Shown here: positions 25,785 to 33,433 of the stretch, piece after piece
Layout: each line of letters starts with the position of its first letter
Position numbering within the stretch: position 1 is the stretch's first letter
DNA from: Holophagales bacterium
GTDB lineage: Bacteria > Acidobacteriota > Thermoanaerobaculia > Multivoradales > Multivoraceae
Direction of reading: 5' to 3'
DNA: 64,000 nt
Assembly: GCA_009845425.1 (NCBI GenBank)
Contig: VXZQ01000014.1
Span: forward strand, 271,783 to 335,782
The notes under the pieces: model-generated
Told to the model about the DNA's origin: nothing
Databases searched by the model: none
The model's input: only the letters and a program-made list of their open reading frames with translations
Program-made: the position numbers and the translations under genes

Positions 25785-28700
25785 GTGAACTCGCGCCTTG
25801 AGCAAGCGATCGAGGCCTTCGCGGCCATGGACATCGAGGACGCCGAGGATCCGCGGCAGACCCTCGCGCTCGCGCAGCGCGACATCCTGCGCGAGTACGC
25901 GCCGGCTTACGCCCGGTGGCTCGACGCGCATCCGGAGGCAGATGAGGGGCTCTTTCCCGTCGAACAGGAGTCGGTGGACGCGCAGCGCGAGCGCATGGCC
26001 GCGCTCCGGCCCGCGTCGGACGAGGACATGCGCCGCTGGCTCCGCGTCCTTCGGTATCGCGAGCTGATCCGGGTCGCGGTCGCCGACTTCAGCGGCCTCG
26101 ACGACTTCGCCGCGACGACACAGAAGATCTCCCAGGTGGCGGATGTCTGCGTCCAGCGGGCGCTCGATGCGACCGGCCTGGACAAGGAACCGTTCGCGGT
26201 GATCGCGATGGGCAAGTGGGGCGGGCTGGAGGTCAACTACAGCTCGGACATCGACGCCCTGTTCGTGGCCTCGGACGACGTCGACCAGGAGGCCCTCCAC
26301 CGGTTGCAGCGGCAGGCGCCGCAGTTCATTCGCCTGATCTCCGACATCACGGGCGACGGTTTCGTCTTCCGCGTGGACATGCGCCTGCGCCCCGAGGGGA
26401 AGATGGGCCCCCTGGTGCGGACGGTGGGTCAATACCTCCGCTTCTACGAGCGCTACGGCATGAACTGGACGTTCCAGGCGCTGATCAAGGCGCGCTTCGC
26501 CGGGGGCGACGCGGCCGCGGCCAAGGCGCTGATCGACGGTACGCGGCGCTTCGTCTTCGACCCCGAAAGACCGCCCGAGACCCTGCTGCGGGAAGTCTTC
26601 GAGATGAAGCAGATGATCGAGAAATCGCTTCGCTCCAAGGGCACGGAGATCGGCAACGTGAAGCTCGGCGCCGGCAGCATCCGCGACATCGAGTTCATCG
26701 TCCAGTTGCTGCAGCTCTACCACGGCGCCTCCAACAAGAGCCTGCGCTCGCCGAACACGCTGCGGGCCATGTCCCGGCTGCGGGCGCACCGCGTGATCAC
26801 TCAGGACGAGTACGAGCGGTTGCGCGAGGCCTACATCTTCCTGCGGGTGGTCGAGCACGTGCTGCAGTTGGAGCGCGACCTGCCGGTGCGCCAGCTTCCG
26901 CGCGAGCCGAAGCAGTGGGCGACGTTCGAGTGGCGGGTCGCCTTCGCCCTGGGCCAGCCGGTGAGCACGCTCTACCTGGCCGAGCGCTACGAGGAGACGG
27001 CGGCCGAAGTGCGCCGCATCTTCGGCGGGTTCTTCGACGAGACGATCGAGTTCCTGGAACGCAAGCAACGGGTGCGGGAACTCTGTCCCGACCTGCCGGC
27101 GGAGCTCATCGACGAGCACTTCAGACGCATGGAGAGTGCGTACTTCCTGTCCTGCACAGTCGGAGAGGTGGCGCGCCATGTGGAAATGATCCACGAACTC
27201 GACGGCGAGCGGTTGTGCCGGGTCGACGTGCGGCACGTTGGCCCGACTCGCCGCGTGACGGTGGTCGCTAACGACTATCAGGGCGAGTTCGCCAAGATCT
27301 GCGGCCTGCTTGCGGCCTACGGACAATCGATCCTGAGCGGCAGTTCCTACACCTACCAGGACACGGGCGACATGGAGTTCTACAGGCGGCCCGGGAGGGC
27401 GGGCCGGCGCCCTTCGCCGCGGGCGCGTAGCCGCCGCGGCCGCCGGCGTCGCCCCAGGGACCAGAAGTCGCGGTCATCGACGCCTGGCCCCACGCGCATC
27501 GTGTACTCCGCCGAGGTCCAGGCGGCGCCGGCCCACGCTTCCCGCGTCTTCTCGTGGACGGACTTCGAGCGGGATCTGAACAGGCTTCTCAGCCTGCTGG
27601 CCAAGGGTGACGCGCAACGCGCCAACGAGGAACTCACGCTGCGCGTGATGGAGGCCGCCCGCCTGACCGATCAGGGCGTCGATGCCGAACAGGTCATGCC
27701 TCCCATTTCGATTTCGGTCGACAACGAGTCCGACGAGCACTGCACGATTCTCGAGATTCGAAGTCCTGACAGCTTCATGTTCCTGTTCGAGTTCGCCAAC
27801 GTTCTCTCGACCCGCGACTACTGGATCGACAAGGTGGAGTTCGACACGGTCGAGGGCGAAGTCCGCGACCGCCTGTTCGTCACCACGCGGAGCGGCGGGA
27901 AGATCGAGGACCGCATCGGCGTCGACCATCTCCGACTCACGGTGACGCTGATGAAGCAGTTCGCGCGGCGGCTGGCGGTGGCGCCGAACCCGCAGCTCGC
28001 CCTGCGGCAGTTCGGGGCGCTGATCGACGCGGCCTGCAAGCAGGTGGCCGATCCGACGCAGGCCCTGGCGTCGTCGCTCGACGAACTGGCGCGCGTGCTG
28101 GGGGCCGGCACGTACCTCTGGGAGGAGTTCCTGCGCCGCCAGCACGAGAACCTGATGCCGCTGCTGGAGGGCATGGCCGACCTCGACCTGGGCGCCGGCC
28201 GAGAGGATCTGAAGAGTCGCCTGGATGCCGCGCTGGAAGCACAGGAGGCGCCGGACGAGGCCCTCAACCGCTTCAAGGACGACGAGATCGGGCGTATCGA
28301 CATGCGTCACCTGACGCGGCGGATCGAGCGCTTCAGCGATTTCGGCGAGGAGCTGTCGACGCTCTCCGATGTCGTGCTCGCGCGGGCGGCGGCCGAAGCC
28401 GTCGGGGAGACGGCCGGCGACGGAGCCGAGCCTGGAGCCTGGTGCCTTTGCGCGCTCGGGAAGTGGGGCGGACGCGATCTGGGGTACGCGTCGGACATCG
28501 AGTTGATGTTCGTCTGGGACGCCGAACGGTCGCTGCTCGCTCAGGGTGGCGAGTTCTACGAGAGAGCGGCGCAACGGCTGTCGCGGTTGATCCGCGCCAA
28601 GCGCGACGGGATCTTCGAGCTCGACTGGCGGCTGCGGCCGGGCGGCGCCTCGTCGCCGCTCGCGGCGTCGTTTCAGCGCTTCGTCTCGTACTACAGCTTC

Positions 28701-29282
28701 GACGGGGAGGCGGATCCCTACGAACGTCAGGCGTTGGTGCGGTTACGCACCGTGGCCGGCGACGCGGATCTGGCCGCTCGCTTGGAGGCGCACCGCCAGG
28801 AGTTCGTCTTCGATCCGCGTCCGCACGACGTCGCGCGGATCCGGCATCTCAGGAACCGCCAGCGCTCGGAACTCGTTGCCCGCGGCACGACGAACGCGAA
28901 GTTCAGCGCCGGCGGCCTGCTGGACGCCGAGTACTTCGTCCAGGTGCGGCAGATCGCGGCCGGCGCCGGCGACGCGGAGGTGCGACAGACGAACACACTC
29001 GACGCGGTTCACGCGCTCCACGAGCGCGGCCACCTGTCGGCTGACGAGTTCGAGCAGATCAGCGAGGGCTACCGGCTCCTGCGCGCGGTGATCAACTGCC
29101 TGCGGATCGTCCGCGGGCACAGCAAGGACCTCGTCATTCCCCCAGCGGATACGCGGGAGTTCCGCTTCCTGGCACGTCGGCTGCACAGTCTCGGACAGCT
29201 GCCGGACGAGGAGGGCGCCTGGGACCGGATCGCCGAGCACATGCGGTCGCTCGAGCGTCTGTTCGACGGGCTGTCGGACTGA
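25785..29282 (+). CDS. glnE: GlnE-type glutamine synthetase adenylyltransferase with inserted GlnD-like ACT domains
   Basis: 1165 aa from GTG 25785 (ribosome site GAGGAGGAG); usual GlnE is about 950 aa. First nucleotidyltransferase domain: AMGKWGGLEVNYSSDIDALF at about residues 140-160, then FVFRVDMRLRPEGKMGPLV and NVKLGAGSIRDIEFIVQ. Then a GlnD-like stretch: ESAYFLSCTVGEVARHVEMI and ACT 1 (RVTVVANDYQGEFAKICGLL). An Arg-rich insert follows, then ACT 2 (TILEIRSPDSFMFLFEFANV). Second nucleotidyltransferase: CALGKWGGRDLGYASDIELM at about residue 888, with KFSAGGLLDAEYFVQ after it. Adenylylates/deadenylylates glutamine synthetase; the ACT pair may sense glutamine. PII and AmtB are adjacent and convergent. 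Confidence 0.85.
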   Translation: MNSRLEQAIEAFAAMDIEDAEDPRQTLALAQRDILREYAPAYARWLDAHPEADEGLFPVEQESVDAQRERMAALRPASDEDMRRWLRVLRYRELIRVAVADFSGLDDFAATTQKISQVADVCVQRALDATGLDKEPFAVIAMGKWGGLEVNYSSDIDALFVASDDVDQEALHRLQRQAPQFIRLISDITGDGFVFRVDMRLRPEGKMGPLVRTVGQYLRFYERYGMNWTFQALIKARFAGGDAAAAKALIDGTRRFVFDPERPPETLLREVFEMKQMIEKSLRSKGTEIGNVKLGAGSIRDIEFIVQLLQLYHGASNKSLRSPNTLRAMSRLRAHRVITQDEYERLREAYIFLRVVEHVLQLERDLPVRQLPREPKQWATFEWRVAFALGQPVSTLYLAERYEETAAEVRRIFGGFFDETIEFLERKQRVRELCPDLPAELIDEHFRRMESAYFLSCTVGEVARHVEMIHELDGERLCRVDVRHVGPTRRVTVVANDYQGEFAKICGLLAAYGQSILSGSSYTYQDTGDMEFYRRPGRAGRRPSPRARSRRGRRRRPRDQKSRSSTPGPTRIVYSAEVQAAPAHASRVFSWTDFERDLNRLLSLLAKGDAQRANEELTLRVMEAARLTDQGVDAEQVMPPISISVDNESDEHCTILEIRSPDSFMFLFEFANVLSTRDYWIDKVEFDTVEGEVRDRLFVTTRSGGKIEDRIGVDHLRLTVTLMKQFARRLAVAPNPQLALRQFGALIDAACKQVADPTQALASSLDELARVLGAGTYLWEEFLRRQHENLMPLLEGMADLDLGAGREDLKSRLDAALEAQEAPDEALNRFKDDEIGRIDMRHLTRRIERFSDFGEELSTLSDVVLARAAAEAVGETAGDGAEPGAWCLCALGKWGGRDLGYASDIELMFVWDAERSLLAQGGEFYERAAQRLSRLIRAKRDGIFELDWRLRPGGASSPLAASFQRFVSYYSFDGEADPYERQALVRLRTVAGDADLAARLEAHRQEFVFDPRPHDVARIRHLRNRQRSELVARGTTNAKFSAGGLLDAEYFVQVRQIAAGAGDAEVRQTNTLDAVHALHERGHLSADEFEQISEGYRLLRAVINCLRIVRGHSKDLVIPPADTREFRFLARRLHSLGQLPDEEGAWDRIAEHMRSLERLFDGLSD
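27384..27494. repeat. GC-rich palindromic insert inside glnE
   Basis: About 110 bases of almost pure G/C with short inverted repeats, for example AGGGCG (27396-27401) pairing with CGCCCT (27408-27413). It keeps the glnE frame open and encodes an Arg/Pro-rich stretch within ACT 1, just before its probable last strand. It looks like a small inserted element or expanded low-complexity DNA. Confidence 0.4.
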
Positions 29283-29323
29283 AAAGGAAAGCGCGCCGGG
29301 GAGCAGGAGCTCCCGCGACGCGC
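29282..29323 (-). terminator. Rho-independent terminator for the amtB-glnB transcript
   Basis: GCGCG (29291-29295) pairs with CGCGC (29319-29323), and GGGAGC-type arms (29299-29304 with 29309-29314) form the inner stem around an AGGA loop. Read on the minus strand, the hairpin is followed by TTTCCTTTT. It lies 27 bases after the glnB stop and next to the convergent glnE stop. Confidence 0.6.
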
Positions 29324-29349
29324 GTTCCTGGTCTACGCGATGGCCGGGG

Positions 29350-29691
29350 CTAGCCGATCGCCACGTTCCCCGTCTCGCCTGTACGGATCCGGATCGTCTC
29401 TTCGAGCGGCATCACGAAGATCTTGCCGTCTCCGACCCTGCCGGTCTTGGCCCCCCTCGTGATCGCGTCGATCACGATGTCGACGTAGTCGTCGTTCACC
29501 GCGATCTCGACCTTCAGCTTGCGCAGCAGGGCGCCCGCTTCCTTGTGGCCGCGATAGATCTCGGAGACGCCTCGCTGACGGCCTCGCCCCATTACGTTGG
29601 AGACGGTCAAGAGGTGAATCTCCTTCTGTTCCAGGAGGTCGAGGACCTCCTGCATCCGGTCGGGCTGAACGATTGCCACGATGTACTTCAT
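29350..29691 (-). CDS. glnB: PII signal-transduction protein lacking Tyr51
   Basis: 113 aa. The PII fold is clear: MKYIVAIVQPDRMQEVLDLL, the T-loop GRGRQRGVSEIYRGHKEAG, the B-loop TGRVGDGKIFV and the C-loop RIRTGETG, giving ATP/2-oxoglutarate binding. Compared with E. coli GlnB, Tyr46 of the T-loop is kept but the position equivalent to uridylylated Tyr51 is Glu. It lies 18 bases after amtB on the same strand, the usual amtB-PII pair in which PII gates the ammonium channel. Regulation by GlnD-type uridylylation seems unlikely. Confidence 0.92.
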   Translation of the reverse strand: MKYIVAIVQPDRMQEVLDLLEQKEIHLLTVSNVMGRGRQRGVSEIYRGHKEAGALLRKLKVEIAVNDDYVDIVIDAITRGAKTGRVGDGKIFVMPLEETIRIRTGETGNVAIG

Positions 29692-29709
29692 GTCATTCCT
29701 CCTTCGGCC

Positions 29710-31050
29710 CTAGTCAACCAGGGTGTAAGCGTTTTCGCGGTGGTCGGTGAGGTCGAGACCGATCCGCTCCTCGTCATCGCTGACGCGCAGACCGACGATC
29801 AGGTCGACGATCTTGAGCAGGATGAAGGACACGACGGCGGCCCAGACGATGGTGTAGGCGACGGCCTTGAGCTGAATCAGAACCTGTCCGGTGTTGCCGT
29901 AGAACAGGCCGTTCGCGTCGTTGCCGGGCACCACGTCGGTGGCCCAGAGGCCGGCGGCGACGGCGCCCCACATGCCGGCGACGCCGTGGACGCCGAAGAC
30001 ATCCAGCGAGTCGTCGTAGCCGAGCTTGGCCTTGAGCCAGGTGACCGCGAGGTAGGCGAACACGGAAGCGCCCGCCCCGACGCCGATCGCGCCGATGGCG
30101 CTGACCGAGCCGCAGGCCGGCGTGATCGCCACGAGTCCGGCGACGGCGCCCGTGATCACGCCGAGGAGCGTCGGCTTCGAGTCGCGAATCCAGTCGATCA
30201 GACCCCAGGCTGCGGCAGCGGTGGCCGTGGCGACCTGGGTGACGACGAAGGCGTTGGCGGCCGAGCCGTTGGCCGCCACGGCGCTGCCGGCATTGAAGCC
30301 GAACCATCCGAACCAGAGCAGCCCCGTGCCGAGGACGGCGAAGGGCAGGTTGTGGGGCGGGGAGGTATGCACGGGATAGTCGCGCCGCCGGCCGAGGACC
30401 ATCGCGGCGACCAGCGCCGAAACGCCCGCGTTGATGTGGACCACGGTACCGCCCGCGAAGTCGAGCGCTCCATCGCCGCCGAGGCCGAAGAAGCCCTCCG
30501 AGCCACCCCAGACCCAGTGGCAGACCGGAGCGTAGACGACCAGCAGCCAGGCGCTCATGAACAGGCAGATGGCGCTGAACTTCATCCGTTCCGCGAAGGC
30601 GCCGACCATGAGGGCGGGGGTGATGATCGCGAACATGCCCTGGAAAATCATGAACAGCGGTGCCGGGATACCGGTGCCGTCCCAGGCGTCATAACCGAGG
30701 CCGCTCAGCAGGAAGTAGTCGCCGCCGCCGATCACGCCGCCGAGGGCGTCAGAACCGAAGGCGAGGCTAAAGCCGACGACGACCCACAGCACGGTCATGA
30801 CGCCCATGCACAGGAAGCACTGCATGAGGATCGAGAGGACGTTCTTGCGGCGGACCAGTCCGCCATAGAAGAACGCCAGTCCCGGCGTCATCAGCAGCAC
30901 CAGGGCGCTGGCGGTCAGCATCCAGGCCGTGTCGCCGGTGTCCACGCCGTCCTGGGCTGCCGCGGGCGAAGCCGCCAGCAGGGCCAGGAGCAACGTCAGT
31001 CCCAGGGCCGGACCCAGACGAAACGTCCGGCCTCGCGTTCTGAAGCTCAT
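29710..31050 (-). CDS. amtB: Ammonium transporter AmtB
   Basis: 446 aa from the ATG complementary to 31048-31050, supported by a GAGGAGGT ribosome site; a longer upstream reading adds 20 unlikely residues. The signal peptide ends near SPAAAQDG, then eleven helices. Conserved family segments: TPGLAFFYGGLVRRKNVLS, FAERMKFSAICLFMSAW, DFAGGTVVHINAGVSALVAA (pore His in VVHIN), LLWFGWFGFNAGSA and DVFGVHGVAGMWGA (second pore His). Conducts ammonium/ammonia across the inner membrane and is blocked by PII. Upstream there is a half-good sigma-54-like site. First gene of the amtB-glnB operon. Confidence 0.95.
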   Translation of the reverse strand: MSFRTRGRTFRLGPALGLTLLLALLAASPAAAQDGVDTGDTAWMLTASALVLLMTPGLAFFYGGLVRRKNVLSILMQCFLCMGVMTVLWVVVGFSLAFGSDALGGVIGGGDYFLLSGLGYDAWDGTGIPAPLFMIFQGMFAIITPALMVGAFAERMKFSAICLFMSAWLLVVYAPVCHWVWGGSEGFFGLGGDGALDFAGGTVVHINAGVSALVAAMVLGRRRDYPVHTSPPHNLPFAVLGTGLLWFGWFGFNAGSAVAANGSAANAFVVTQVATATAAAAWGLIDWIRDSKPTLLGVITGAVAGLVAITPACGSVSAIGAIGVGAGASVFAYLAVTWLKAKLGYDDSLDVFGVHGVAGMWGAVAAGLWATDVVPGNDANGLFYGNTGQVLIQLKAVAYTIVWAAVVSFILLKIVDLIVGLRVSDDEERIGLDLTDHRENAYTLVD

Positions 31051-31112
31051 TCGAGTACCTCCTCGTAGTCGGTTGGCCCGGCCGAGCGTCGCCCGGGCTT
31101 GCCCGGACATGT

Positions 31113-31128
31113 ATCGAGAATCGTGCCA
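31113..31128 (-). promoter_or_regulatory. Degenerate sigma-54-like promoter before amtB
   Basis: On the minus strand the sequence reads TGGCACGATTCTCGAT: the -24 part TGGCACG is perfect, the -12 part TCGAT matches TTGCW at only three of five positions and lacks the conserved C. It ends 62 bases before the amtB ATG. Plausible given the nitrogen context but weak. Confidence 0.28.
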
Positions 31129-31291
31129 ACCGCGCGGGTCGCCGTCCGTCGCGGGCGTCGATCCGGCCGGCTTCCGGCCGGCGGTCCGAAAACCCCCGGT
31201 TCAACGGGACTTAGGGTCGTACGAGGGAGGTGCCGGGGAGCTTCTGGACTGGCTCAGCGACCGACCCGGCGAGACGGTCGACCCGCTTTCG

Positions 31292-31338
31292 CCGCACAGG
31301 AATGTGCGGACGTTGTTTGCGTGCGACAGATTTGTCGC
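31292..31338 (-). terminator. Two tandem hairpins after the copper amine oxidase gene
   Basis: CCGCACA/TGTGCGG (31292-31298 with 31303-31309, loop GGAA) and GCGACA/TGTCGC (31323-31328 with 31333-31338, loop GATT). They follow the stop of the minus-strand amine oxidase by about 20 bases. No T-run follows, so a terminator role is uncertain. Confidence 0.3.
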
Positions 31339-31357
31339 GCGTTCTTCGCGCCCGGAC

Positions 31358-33355
31358 TCAGGGAAGATCGAGTGCCGGGTTGCGGTCGAAGAAGTCGAAC
31401 GGCCGCAGTTCGAAGCCGTGCCACATGACGGGCATCACGGGCCAGTCCTCGGCGCGGGGCAGGTGGTGCATGCCGACCGTGTGCCACAGCACGAGATCCT
31501 CGTCGCTGATCGACCGGTTCGCTTCGGTCCAGGCCGGCAGGCCCATTCCCGGCTCGCTCAGCGTGGGATGGTCACCGGCGGCGAAACGTTCGTCCGGATC
31601 GTAAGGCGTCACCCAGAGGTGATGATCGATGAACCCGGCGCGCCGGAGCGAGTAGTCGTCGGGGACGAACAGGTGGTTGGCGTTCCGGCCCGGCATCAAC
31701 TGGTAGCTCGTGGGGTAGCCGACCGCGTTCTGGCGGCTTGTGCTCAGAACCCGCCACAGCGCGGGCTTCGCGAGGTTGATGTCGAGCTGGGCGTCCTGCT
31801 CGGTCTGCGCGGCGTGGGGCTCCCGAACCCAGAGGCTGCGCCGGGGATGGTCGGCCGGCAGTTCCTGGGTGACCAGGCGGTCCGCCACGAACCGGTTGTC
31901 CGCACCGTCGACATCGAGGTCGAGGCGGTAGCTGAAGTAGTGGTCGTGGTTCACGCCGATGACGTTGCGATCGAGGAAGCGACCGTAGGCGTCGGCGGGC
32001 GTCCCGGCCCGGAGGGCGTCCACGGCGGCGGCGTTCACCGGGCCGGCCGCCGGGGCCGGCTGGATGGCCGACACCGCGCTTGTCGCTTTGACCTCGAGGA
32101 GGCCGGTGGCGCCTACGCGGGCCTCGATCGAGCCATCCTGGCGGAAGATCCAGTCGAGCAGGTAGTCGTAGTTGCCGACTACTGCGGCGGTGCGCACGAC
32201 GAGGTCGCGGCTCGCGCGGCTGTCCGGCTGTTCGTCCTCGTAGTGCCGCCAGGACGGGTCTCCGGTCTCGCGCTCGTAGATGCATGTGGTCCGGGGCACC
32301 GTGCGCGGCCGGCCCTGGGCGCTCGTGTTGATCGAGTCGATGTAGACCGCGTGCTCCGGGCAGTCGCGGCCGCGCAGCAGCGGCTTGGCCAATCCTCCCG
32401 CCGGGAACTCCCCGGCGTCGATGAAGTTGCGGGCGTACCAGGCGAAGGCCGGATCCATGTAGGGCACGTAGATCTCGGAAAGCTGGCCCTGGTACATGAC
32501 AGACCGTGGATTCGCATCCGGGCTCTCGCGGTAGTCGACGAGCGACACGACCAGTCCGGTGCGCTGGTCCGGCCGCAGGTGGAACCTCCAGTTCTGCCAG
32601 CTCACCTGGTAGCCGTTCATGTCGAAGCCGACGCCCTCGGGCAGATCGAGTCTGAAGGGGCCGGCGATCTCGCGCGGATGGTCGAGCGTGGTCCGGTCGT
32701 AGTCGGCGTCCACGTCCGGGATCGGCGCCACGCCGTCGTCGACGACCTTGAGTACCTCGCCGGCCGTCAGGTCGACCACGGCGGTCAGGCCCTCGACCTG
32801 ACGCGCCCAGGTGTTCCGGGCGCCGCGAGCCTCGGAGCAGCGGACATGTCCGAGCCGCCGCCCCTTCTCCTCCTCGGTGCCGAAGTAGCCGGGCGGGATC
32901 GTCGAGCAGTCCAGGAAGCTGGTGTCGGTGATGCCCCGCTTCTCGAGCCCCGCGATGAACTCGGGATGTTCGAGCACCTTGCCCACGACAGCGCCGAACT
33001 CGCCGAGGCTCCAGTTCGGCTGGACGCCGGTGAGCGGCGTCCACGAAGAAACCTCCCCGGCGTTCAGGTCGACCGTCGCCTCGAACGTGTCCTCGCCCCG
33101 GCGAACGAGCGCGTAGGCGGCTCTCGGTATCTCGTCCCCCTCTCGCCAGGCGCGGACGACGTCCTTGGTCGGCTCGCTCAGCGTGAGTTGAGAGAAGGTC
33201 GTCTCGCTGTCGAGTCGTCCGGCGTCGCGGAGGATCTCGAGCGCTCGCCAGACTTCCTGGTAACTGAGTTGGTCGAGCGGATGGTCCGCCGCAGCGGCGG
33301 GGATCGCTGCTGCCGCGAGCAGGCAGAGAGTCAGAACGAGGGTCGGCTTGCGCAT
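31358..33355 (-). CDS. Copper amine oxidase (primary-amine oxidase), copy 1
   Basis: 665 aa with signal peptide (LLAAAAIPAAAADHP). The catalytic motif VVGNYDYLLDWIF contains the topaquinone-forming Tyr, about residue 396. The copper ligand pair is in NHDHYFSYRLDLDVDG and a third His is expected near the C-terminus (LWHTVGMHHLPRAEDWPVM). Oxidises primary amines to aldehydes, NH3 and H2O2 in the periplasm. A close paralogue lies 78 bases upstream (33434-35419), and the C-terminal residues GFELRPFDFFDRNPALDLP are identical in both, so this is a tandem duplication. Ammonia released could feed the adjacent amtB-glnB system, which is inference. Confidence 0.9.
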   Translation of the reverse strand: MRKPTLVLTLCLLAAAAIPAAAADHPLDQLSYQEVWRALEILRDAGRLDSETTFSQLTLSEPTKDVVRAWREGDEIPRAAYALVRRGEDTFEATVDLNAGEVSSWTPLTGVQPNWSLGEFGAVVGKVLEHPEFIAGLEKRGITDTSFLDCSTIPPGYFGTEEEKGRRLGHVRCSEARGARNTWARQVEGLTAVVDLTAGEVLKVVDDGVAPIPDVDADYDRTTLDHPREIAGPFRLDLPEGVGFDMNGYQVSWQNWRFHLRPDQRTGLVVSLVDYRESPDANPRSVMYQGQLSEIYVPYMDPAFAWYARNFIDAGEFPAGGLAKPLLRGRDCPEHAVYIDSINTSAQGRPRTVPRTTCIYERETGDPSWRHYEDEQPDSRASRDLVVRTAAVVGNYDYLLDWIFRQDGSIEARVGATGLLEVKATSAVSAIQPAPAAGPVNAAAVDALRAGTPADAYGRFLDRNVIGVNHDHYFSYRLDLDVDGADNRFVADRLVTQELPADHPRRSLWVREPHAAQTEQDAQLDINLAKPALWRVLSTSRQNAVGYPTSYQLMPGRNANHLFVPDDYSLRRAGFIDHHLWVTPYDPDERFAAGDHPTLSEPGMGLPAWTEANRSISDEDLVLWHTVGMHHLPRAEDWPVMPVMWHGFELRPFDFFDRNPALDLP

Positions 33356-33433
33356 GATTGCTCCCCTTGAGGTCTCGAACGGTGAGACCTGGTCGGTGGC
33401 TGCTCCGGGGACCGGATGCTCACAGTCTACTGG

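Larger units (their letters stand above)
31051..31357. other. Intergenic region between amtB start and amine oxidase end
   Basis: 307 bases with no convincing gene. It holds the presumed amtB promoter (minus strand), a sigma-54-like candidate at 31113-31128 and two short hairpins near 31292-31338 that lie just after the amine oxidase stop. Confidence 0.6.

Noticed and set aside
30929..33370. 813-codon plus-strand frame opposite the amine oxidase and the start of amtB
   Set aside because: The content is low-complexity Arg/Gly/Val, with no domain, and it crosses two real genes.
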